DNA of 53,679 nucleotides from Streptomyces griseorubiginosus (GTDB lineage: Bacteria; Actinomycetota; Actinomycetes; Streptomycetales; Streptomycetaceae): the NCBI RefSeq assembly GCF_017614965.1, contig NZ_WVUG01000020.1, positions 1-53,679 on the forward strand. Direction: 5' to 3'. Made by a program: the position numbers and the translations under genes. Of this stretch, positions 26,151 through 32,814 are shown piece after piece (the stretch's first letter is position 1; each line of letters opens with the position of its first letter). The notes under the pieces were generated by a model. The model ran no database searches, was not told where the DNA came from, and saw nothing but the letters and a program-made list of their open reading frames with translations.

Positions 26151-26233
26151 GGAGGTCCCCCGTCTGTGTCTGTGGGTTGTCGTTGTCTCTTCTTGTGCGG
26201 CTCTCTTCAGTGACGGCTGTGGGGGTACGGGGT

Positions 26234-26926
26234 TCAGGCGGCGCGGGTGAGTTCCGAGCTGGTGTCGATGAGCGCGTACTCCGCCTGTGCCTTCTCGATC
26301 GCCTCGTCGATGCTCACCACGGGCTTGAAGCCGTAGATGTCGACGATCTTCTGCAGGCGCTCGGGGATGGTGCCGCCCACCGTGTGGTACGGAATGTTGA
26401 GTTCCTTGAGCGTCTTGAGCATCAGCTCGTCCGCAAGGGACCGGAAGCGCTCGTTGACCGGGCGGTGACCGTCAGGGACCAGCGGGAACTCGATGGGCAG
26501 GTGGACGAAGGAGTCGTAGGTGGCCTTGGCGTGCTGCTTGGCGGGTACCGCCATCTGGTCCAGGACCTTGGCGTAGAAGCTGATCTCCTCGGTGAGTTCG
26601 ATCGTCTCCAGGTCGATCGACTCGTTGGGGTTGATGCCGACCAGGACCCGGACGGTGCCGTAGGCCCACTCGTGCAGCGAGGAGCCGTCTGAGACGAAGC
26701 CGTCGGGCAGGTGTGACTCGTTGACCGCGCGCTCCTGGTTGCGCCGCATGATCAGCATGATCAGCTCCGGCGGGGTGCACTCCTCCAGCGACTTGCCGGG
26801 GATGGATATGGGCAGCAGTTCCCGCATGGTCTTGGCGGCGGAGCGGGGCAGGCCGGTGAGATGCGAGACGGCCATCGTGGTCAGGGTCTTGCCGACGGAG
26901 TAGGTGCCGGCGATGGCGAGCTTCAT
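26234..26926 (-). CDS. P-loop kinase-like protein 1 (MmyX-position)
   Basis: 230 aa. Walker A GTYSVGKTLTT at residues ~7-17, then FVSDGSSLHEWAYGTVRVLV and ATYDSFVHLPIEFPL shared with the paralogue at 23327-23932. About 30 residues longer at the C terminus, with an Ala/Glu-rich helix. Probably binds ATP and phosphorylates a small molecule, or has a regulatory role; neither is shown. ATG at 26926 has GGGAGAAG upstream; the longer ORF from 27055 is rejected. Lies between the KAS III and AvrD-like genes on one strand. Confidence 0.78.
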   Translation of the reverse strand: MKLAIAGTYSVGKTLTTMAVSHLTGLPRSAAKTMRELLPISIPGKSLEECTPPELIMLIMRRNQERAVNESHLPDGFVSDGSSLHEWAYGTVRVLVGINPNESIDLETIELTEEISFYAKVLDQMAVPAKQHAKATYDSFVHLPIEFPLVPDGHRPVNERFRSLADELMLKTLKELNIPYHTVGGTIPERLQKIVDIYGFKPVVSIDEAIEKAQAEYALIDTSSELTRAA

Positions 26927-26957
26927 GTGCTTCTCCCGTGAGTGGTGGAACCTGGGT

Positions 26958-27995
26958 TCAGGTGGCGGATCGCGGCAGCCGATGGGCCACCGAGCAGACG
27001 ACCGTGATGTCGGCGAGGTGCGCGACGATGTCCGCGCGACGCCAGGTCTCGCCATGGCGGTTGCCCAGCAGCAGGGCGTCGCGCAGTTCCGCGCGCAGCG
27101 GCAGAGGGCCGCCGTCAGCGGCGGTCCGGGGCCGGTGCGGGGTGGTGGTCTCCAGCAGCGTGCTGCGCATCCACAGGGTGTCGGAGGCGGCCCGCTCCAC
27201 GCTGTCCAGTTCGTACAGCAGGACCTGTCCGACCTGGAGGGCCGTCACGAAGGCGTCCACCAGGTGCACGGACGGCTGGTGTTCGCCCTCCATGCCGCCG
27301 AGGGGGCCGTCGGGTCCGTCGGTGAGGCGTACGTCCGCGGTGGCGCCGTCGGTGCCGGGCCTGACCTGCACGCTCTCGACACGCTGGCCGCCGAGCCGGC
27401 GGGTGTCGCCGTAGCCGCCGGCGCGGACCGCCGGCTCGGCGCCGGGACGCTCGCCCGGCCGGACGTCCGGGTGATCGGCCTCCAGGCGGATGCGCAGGGT
27501 GCCCACGGTGGCCTCCACGGCGGTGCGGGCGCGGCCGGGTTTCGGCGCGGGCAGCCGCTCGGCGACGTACGCGGTGACCGGGAAGCCGGCGAGGTCCTCC
27601 TCCACCGGGCGGGAACCCGCCTTGATGCGGACCCGGGCGAGCCATACGGTGGCCAGCTCCCGCTCGGTCAGGCCGAGTTGGGCGGTGAGCAGGGCCTCGG
27701 TGAGCTGGGCGCCGAGCAGCAGGACGTCGACGGTGGACAGATGGGGCCGCTGGTCGACCTCGCCCTTGCGGGACCAGTCGCTCGGGTAGACGACCTGTGC
27801 GGTGGCGCCCAGCCGGGGTGCGTCGGCGGCCGTGCCGGCCGCCTCGGGTATGTGGAAGCCGGTCAGATGATGCCGGGCGCGCTTGTAGCCCTCCCCGAAG
27901 AAGCGTCGTTCGGGGGCTCCGAGGTAGTCGGAGACGTCCGCGAGGTACCGCGGCGCGGCGGCGGACAGCAATGACGAAGTGGAGTGACCAGACAT
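26958..27995 (-). CDS. AvrD-family protein, putative butenolide synthase (MmyD-like)
   Basis: 345 aa. The N terminus (YLGAPERRFFGEGYKRARHH) resembles Pseudomonas AvrD, which directs syringolide formation, and MmyD of methylenomycin biosynthesis, thought to join a beta-ketoacyl thioester to a small sugar phosphate and give a butenolide. No signal or membrane helix. ATG at 27995 has GAGGAAGG upstream; the ORF start at 28058 is rejected. It heads the D-X-C-A-P-K-like run of six minus-strand genes. Assignment is from memory of the family, not from a search. Confidence 0.72.
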   Translation of the reverse strand: MSGHSTSSLLSAAAPRYLADVSDYLGAPERRFFGEGYKRARHHLTGFHIPEAAGTAADAPRLGATAQVVYPSDWSRKGEVDQRPHLSTVDVLLLGAQLTEALLTAQLGLTERELATVWLARVRIKAGSRPVEEDLAGFPVTAYVAERLPAPKPGRARTAVEATVGTLRIRLEADHPDVRPGERPGAEPAVRAGGYGDTRRLGGQRVESVQVRPGTDGATADVRLTDGPDGPLGGMEGEHQPSVHLVDAFVTALQVGQVLLYELDSVERAASDTLWMRSTLLETTTPHRPRTAADGGPLPLRAELRDALLLGNRHGETWRRADIVAHLADITVVCSVAHRLPRSAT

Positions 27996-28031
27996 CGGGT
28001 TCCTTCCTCGGGTGTGGGCGAGGTCGGTGCG

Positions 28032-28060
28032 GGGTGCGGGGTGTGGGGTGCCCCGCACCC
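28032..28060 (-). terminator. Hairpin between MFS exporter and AvrD-like gene
   Basis: 10-bp stem GGGTGCGGGG / CCCCGCACCC with a 9-nt loop, 22 bp after the MFS stop. It may end the exporter transcript so that the AvrD-like gene is driven separately. Confidence 0.5.
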
Positions 28061-28082
28061 GGGAGAGCGGCCGAGTCGCCCG

Positions 28083-29561
28083 TTACTGGGCTGCGGTGAG
28101 GCTGGGCTCCTCCTCGCCGGCGACGTGGAGCGCGGCGGGCGCGGCGGACTTCGCTGTGCGCAGCAGGGCGGCGATGACGACGGCGCTGGCGAGGACCACG
28201 AGACCGTCGACGAGGATGGCGAAGGTGGTGCCGTCGAGGACGCCGGCTGAGGAGGCGACGCCGTTGTTCAACTGCCCGTACCGGGAGGCGGCGACGGCTG
28301 ACATCACCGGGATGCCGAGGGTGAATCCGATCTGCTGGGTCATGGCGGCCAGACCGGTGGCCAGCCCTTGCTCGCTGTCCTGGATGCCGGAGGTGCCGAC
28401 GACGGTGTACGAGACGATCGCCAGGACGTGGCCGAAGCCGCCGACGAACGTGGTGACCAGGACGGCGGCGATGCCCCCGCCCTTGTTTTCCCCAAGCCAG
28501 AACAGCACGCCGGTCATCACGCCCTGCACGGCGAGGCCGAGGACCAGGCCGCCCTTGGCGCCGGTGCGGGCGAGGATCCGGGAGGCAAAGGTGCCGCCGA
28601 GGAAGGCACCGAGTCCGAGGAAGCCGAACATCAGGCCCGTCTGGAACGGGGTGAGACCCAGCACCTGCTGGAGGTAGAGGGTGAGCAGGAAGGAGAGCGC
28701 GGACTCCATGGAGAAGGTGATCAGACCGCCCAAGTTGCCCCACTTGACGGAGTTCGCCTTGAGGATGCGCACCGGCGCAAGCGGCGCCGCGGCCCGCAGT
28801 TCGATCACGTAGAAGGACACCAGCAGAACGGCGGCGACCAGCAGGGGGCCCCAGGTCTGCGCCGAGGCCCATCCCTCGCGCTCGGCGCTGGTGACGCCGT
28901 ACACGAAGGCGAGCAGGCCCACGGTGACGGTGACGGAACCGGGCACGTCCAGCTTGGGCCGGTCCTCGGCCACCGACTCGCGGATCACCGCGATGCCGGC
29001 GATGAACAGGGCCACGCCGACCGGGACGTTGATGAAGAAGTCCCAGCGCCAGGAGAGCACGTCGGTGAGTACTCCCCCGAGCACCGCCCCCGCGGCGAAG
29101 CCGAGGGAGAGCAGGGCGCCGTTCAGACCGAGCGCCTTGGTGCGCAGCGGTCCCTCCTCGAAGCTCGTGGTGATCAGCGCCATGCCGGACGGAGTGACAA
29201 CCGCGGTGGCCAGGCCCTGCAACACCCGGGCCACGATCATCAGCTCGGGGCTGGTGGCGAGCCCGCCGAGCAGGGAGGAGACGGTCAGCAGCGCCATGCC
29301 GACCAGGAAGAGCCTCTTACGGCCCACCAGGTCGCCGATGCGTCCGAACAGGAGCATGAAACCGGCGGCGGTCAGCGCGAAAGCGGTGGACACCCACTGC
29401 AGGTTGTCGAGCCCGAACCCGAGGTCCGAGCCGATCTTCGGCAGGGCGACGGTGAGGATGGAGAAGTCGACGGCGAACATGAACTGCGCGCCCAGCAGGA
29501 CGACGAGGATCGTCTTCTGCCTGCCCGTCATGGAGAGTGGTGGGGACTGTGTCTTCGGCAT
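28083..29561 (-). CDS. MFS drug exporter, DHA2 type (14 TM)
   Basis: 492-aa integral membrane antiporter. Many hydrophobic helices; motif A GRIGDLVGRKRLFLVG after TM2, motif C-like GAVLGGVLTD in TM5. Likely exports the product of the surrounding cluster and gives self-resistance, as Mmr does for methylenomycin. ATG at 29561 (MPKTQS) is chosen because longer forms lack a ribosome site and add a non-membrane tail. The shared CATATTGG motif lies about 50 bp upstream. Confidence 0.88.
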   Translation of the reverse strand: MPKTQSPPLSMTGRQKTILVVLLGAQFMFAVDFSILTVALPKIGSDLGFGLDNLQWVSTAFALTAAGFMLLFGRIGDLVGRKRLFLVGMALLTVSSLLGGLATSPELMIVARVLQGLATAVVTPSGMALITTSFEEGPLRTKALGLNGALLSLGFAAGAVLGGVLTDVLSWRWDFFINVPVGVALFIAGIAVIRESVAEDRPKLDVPGSVTVTVGLLAFVYGVTSAEREGWASAQTWGPLLVAAVLLVSFYVIELRAAAPLAPVRILKANSVKWGNLGGLITFSMESALSFLLTLYLQQVLGLTPFQTGLMFGFLGLGAFLGGTFASRILARTGAKGGLVLGLAVQGVMTGVLFWLGENKGGGIAAVLVTTFVGGFGHVLAIVSYTVVGTSGIQDSEQGLATGLAAMTQQIGFTLGIPVMSAVAASRYGQLNNGVASSAGVLDGTTFAILVDGLVVLASAVVIAALLRTAKSAAPAALHVAGEEEPSLTAAQ

Positions 29562-29607
29562 GGCCAGAAGCCTCGCGCCGGGCGCGATCATCTGACAGTG
29601 CGCGCTC

Positions 29608-29626
29608 AACATATTGGTCGCCGCAA
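29608..29626. promoter_or_regulatory. Cluster motif, site A (CATATTGG...CAAC)
   Basis: AACATATTGGTCGCCGCAAC in the 169-bp region upstream of the MFS gene. The core CATATTGG plus a CAAC spaced five bases on recurs at two other promoter regions of the cluster (37911-37928 and 42903-42919). Confidence 0.55.
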
Positions 29627-29730
29627 CAGGCTGGGCCTCTTGCGTACGCGCCGGAGCGCGGCCGGAGGGCCGGGGCGTGATGTGCACCCCGGCCCTCCGA
29701 CCGATCAACCGCCTTGGCAACACGTCCTGT

Positions 29731-30600
29731 TCAGTCCAGCGGCTGCCACTCGTGTCCGGCGTCCGACGCCGTCACCCTGCCGAAGACCACGTCCGCGAAG
29801 TGCCCGGCGTAGCAGACGGTGTCCGGCCGGGCGGCCTCCTCCAGGACGGCCCGGCGGGTCGCGATCGCCTGCCCGCCCACGCTGTCGAAGAACACCGGCC
29901 AGGCGGGGTTCGCCACCTGAGCGGGCGAGTGCAGGGCGTCCCCCAGCACCAGCACCCGCCGGACACTGTCGTCCCCTGCGTCACCGACGTCCACCATGTA
30001 TCCCGCGTGCCCGCCGGTGTGGCCGGGCCACTCCCGGAGGGTGACGCCGGGGAAGACCTCGCCGCCGTCCGGTACCGTACGGACCCGTCCGGCCGTCCGC
30101 GCCGGAAGCAGGCTGCCCCGCTCGCGCCACTCGGCCGCCGACAACACGACGGACGTGACGCCCCCGAAGTGGGACCCGCCGTCCGCCAGCGCCCAGCCGA
30201 TGTGGTCGTCGTGCAGATGGGTGAAGGCCAGCGTGTCGACGGCCTGCGCACGCACCCCCACCGCGTCCAGCTGCACGATCAGCTCGCCGCCCGCCAACTC
30301 GCCCAGGGCGGGATGGGATTGCGCCGCCTCCAGGCGCCGGGGCCCGAATCCCGCGTCGATCAGCAGGGAGCGGCCCCGGTGCTCGATCAGCAGGCCGCCC
30401 ACCGAGGCGACCAGGAAACCGTCCGGATCCTGGTACGGGGCGAGCGCGGCAAGGTCGTCCGGACCGAGTCCGGTGAACCAGCCGTCGGGCCTCAACTGCA
30501 CCATCCCGTCCGGGACATGGGTCAGCCGAAAGTTCCCGAGGGTGAGGGACCGCAGGGGCGAGGGACGCGTCAGCCGCTCCAGCGGCAGCGCAGAAGACAT
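29731..30600 (-). CDS. Metallo-beta-lactamase-fold hydrolase
   Basis: 289 aa, class with HxHxDH: AFTHLHDDHIGWAL, then His in WPGHTGGHAGYM, Asp in LVLGDALHSP and a last His in CYAGHFADV. This is a two-metal hydrolase or lactonase fold of the glyoxalase II/quorum-lactonase kind. Within the cluster it might open or close a lactone or release a thioester, but this is conjecture. ATG at 30600; the earlier ATG at 30657 lies in the terminator of the gene before it. Confidence 0.85.
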   Translation of the reverse strand: MSSALPLERLTRPSPLRSLTLGNFRLTHVPDGMVQLRPDGWFTGLGPDDLAALAPYQDPDGFLVASVGGLLIEHRGRSLLIDAGFGPRRLEAAQSHPALGELAGGELIVQLDAVGVRAQAVDTLAFTHLHDDHIGWALADGGSHFGGVTSVVLSAAEWRERGSLLPARTAGRVRTVPDGGEVFPGVTLREWPGHTGGHAGYMVDVGDAGDDSVRRVLVLGDALHSPAQVANPAWPVFFDSVGGQAIATRRAVLEEAARPDTVCYAGHFADVVFGRVTASDAGHEWQPLD

Positions 30601-30655
30601 GACGAGGCCACTTTCTGAAGAGAGGGAATTGCTGCCCGAAGAAGCAACAGGGCAC

Positions 30656-30707
30656 AAAAAGGGGCTGGTTGTCGTCCCGCCCGACTCGGCGGGACGACAA
30701 CCAGCCC
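30656..30707 (-). terminator. Strong intrinsic terminator after the MmyB-like gene
   Basis: Perfect 20-bp stem (30662-30681 with 30688-30707), 6-nt loop, followed on the minus strand by CTTTTTG. The stem starts at the base next to the TGA stop. It isolates the regulator transcript from the hydrolase gene. Confidence 0.92.
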
Positions 30708-31547
30708 TCAGGCTGCCGAACCCGTCACCTTCCGCTGCAGAGTGAGCAGCGGCAGGGCGCGCTCCGCCCGGGTGCCGGGGACCGGCATGAAGACGGTCAG
30801 CCGCAGTCCCAGCCGGGGGGTGAAGTCCAGTGTCGTGCGCCGCAGGGACAGCTCACCCGCCCGCGGGTGCTGGAGCAGGTCGATGCCGCAGGAGTCCTCC
30901 TGGACCTCCTGCGCGTTCCACAGCTTCGCGAACTCCTCGCTCCGCGCGAGCAGTCGGTCCACCATCGACTCCAGCAGCGGATCTGCCGAGTGGTTCGCGG
31001 CGTGCGCCCGGAAGCGCGCCACCACCGTGGCCGAGTCCTGCTCCCAGTCGGGATGCCGGGAACGTGTCTGCGGATTGAGGAAGAAGTCCTCCAGGAGGTT
31101 GCCGCAGCTGCTGTCCAGGGCCAGCAGTTCGCGGGCGGCGTCGTTGGCCACCACCACGTTCCACACCCGGTCGGCGATGTAGGCCGGGTTGGGCAGCCAG
31201 TTGTCGACGAAGGGCCTGAAGGACTCCGCGTCCGGCGCGGGCGAGGAGGCGAAGTGCGACGAGCCCAGGCCGGCGAGGCGCCACACGTACTGGCGCTGGG
31301 TGTCGTCCAGGTTGAGGACTCTGGAGATCGCTGCCAGCACCTCGGCCGACACGTTCTCGGCCCGTCCCTGCTCGATCCACGTGTACCAGGACACCCCCAC
31401 ACCGGCCAGGAGAGCCACTTCCTCACGGCGCAGCCCGGGTGTCCGGCGCACTCCGGCCGCCGGGAGACCCACTTCAATGGGGTTCACCTGCCCCCGGCGC
31501 ACCTTCAAGAATTGTCCGAGTTCCTTTAACTGACGGCCAGTCGGCAT
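30708..31547 (-). CDS. MmyB-like XRE regulator 1, with TTA codon
   Basis: 279 aa. N-terminal XRE helix-turn-helix (RRTPGLRREEVALLAGVGVS WYTWIEQGR) and C-terminal MmyB-type ligand-binding domain (pattern NVVVANDAARELL ... LTVFMPVPGT). Codon 7 is TTA (31527-31529), the bldA-dependent leucine codon, so its translation should wait for the developmental tRNA. MmyB activates methylenomycin genes and, as I recall, also carries TTA. It is divergent from the thioesterase gene across 361 bp. Confidence 0.88.
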   Translation of the reverse strand: MPTGRQLKELGQFLKVRRGQVNPIEVGLPAAGVRRTPGLRREEVALLAGVGVSWYTWIEQGRAENVSAEVLAAISRVLNLDDTQRQYVWRLAGLGSSHFASSPAPDAESFRPFVDNWLPNPAYIADRVWNVVVANDAARELLALDSSCGNLLEDFFLNPQTRSRHPDWEQDSATVVARFRAHAANHSADPLLESMVDRLLARSEEFAKLWNAQEVQEDSCGIDLLQHPRAGELSLRRTTLDFTPRLGLRLTVFMPVPGTRAERALPLLTLQRKVTGSAA

Positions 31548-31908
31548 GACACTCCGCCCCTTTGTCCAGCCGTGTGCACTGAGATATACGCCACCCTACC
31601 CACTCGTCCGCCTGCCATGGGCGACACGTGGCAGGCATTACACCGCGATGATCGGACACCGAAACGCACGTACGCGAGCGGGCGTTGGGGGACGGAACCA
31701 GCGTCGAGCACTCTTCTCCTCCGGGGGAAGTCACCGTGTGTCAGCGAATCGGACGCGGCCGGCACGCCCGGCGCGACGCCGCACACGGGAAGCTCTAGTC
31801 GAGCCCGCCAAAGCACGCCTTAAGGCTGTGCGCCGTTAGGCCGGCTTTAGACCGCTCGCCAACGATGCCCCGGTCCGTGGCCCACGTCGCCCGGGAGGGC
31901 AGGAACCA
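31548..31908. promoter_or_regulatory. Divergent promoter region of MmyB-like 1 and thioesterase
   Basis: 361 bp without a gene. An inverted repeat GCCTGCCA (31610-31617) / TGGCAGGC (31629-31636) lies 63 bp before the regulator start and is a candidate operator. The half next to the thioesterase contains short A/T-rich tracts (CTTAAGG, GCTTTAGA) of promoter type. Confidence 0.45.
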
Positions 31909-32718
31909 GTGAAGACCGTCATCGACCTCCGGCAACCGCGGGACAGCGCGTCCATCCGGCTGCTGTGCTTCCACCACGCGGGCGGCGCGGCCTCCTCGTT
32001 CGCCGCCTGGCGGGACGGACTCGGTCCCGGTGTCGCGGTGGTACCGGTGCAGCTGCCGGGACGGGAACGCCTGGTGCGCGAGCCGCGGTTCCGGAACTTC
32101 GACAGGCTGGTGGACCGGCTCGACGAGCAACTCGACCCCCTGCTGGACGATCCGTACGCGGTGTACGGGCACAGTCTGGGCGGCATGATCGCCCATGAGC
32201 TGACCCGACGCCGGCTGGCGACGGGACGGCGTGCGCCGGAGCTGCTGATGGTGGGAGCCTGCCCGCCGCCGCATCTGGCGCGCTCCGCCGTCTTCCCGTG
32301 GGATGCCTCCGACGCGGAACTCATGTCCTGGATACGGGACCTGGGTGGCGTACCGGACCGGGTGCTGCGGCATCCGGAGTGGCTGCGGAGGTCCGTCGCG
32401 CTGCTGCGGGACGACCTGTGCCTCGCGCACAGCCGCCCGCACCGAGCCGTCGTACCGCTGCCGGTACCGGTGCGCGTGCTGGCGTCGGCCCGTGACCCGC
32501 TGCTCACTCCGGCGCAGGCCCGGGAGTGGGCGCGGCACACCACACACGACGTACAGGTCCACATGATGCCGGGCGGTCACTTCTTCCACCGCGAATTCCC
32601 CGAGGCCACGCTGGAGGTGATCGGCCGGCTGCTTCAGCACTGTGAACACCAGGCTTCCAGCTCGTCAAATCAATCTTTCACCAACGCAAGAACACCACAA
32701 AAGAACTGTTTCACATAG
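31909..32718 (+). CDS. Type II (editing) thioesterase
   Basis: 269-aa alpha/beta-hydrolase. LLCFHHAGGAASSFAAW opens the domain, the nucleophile Ser is in YGHSLGGMIAHE, the Asp is probably in SARDPLLTP, and the His is in MPGGHFFHREF. Such enzymes clear or release acyl groups from carrier proteins; methylenomycin's MmyT is of this kind. The last ~22 residues (Ser/Asn/Thr-rich) fall in an A/T-rich stretch and look like a recent extension past the usual family end. GTG start with AGGA upstream. Plus strand, opposite to the ACP-KAS operon. Confidence 0.88.
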   Translation: MKTVIDLRQPRDSASIRLLCFHHAGGAASSFAAWRDGLGPGVAVVPVQLPGRERLVREPRFRNFDRLVDRLDEQLDPLLDDPYAVYGHSLGGMIAHELTRRRLATGRRAPELLMVGACPPPHLARSAVFPWDASDAELMSWIRDLGGVPDRVLRHPEWLRRSVALLRDDLCLAHSRPHRAVVPLPVPVRVLASARDPLLTPAQAREWARHTTHDVQVHMMPGGHFFHREFPEATLEVIGRLLQHCEHQASSSSNQSFTNARTPQKNCFT

Positions 32719-32814
32719 ATTCGATCGTTACCACTCAACAATTTCCCTCCCGCATGACAACGGAATGGTTATGGTTGAAACAAATGGCCGGACGGGGGAA
32801 AGGTTTCAGCCATC

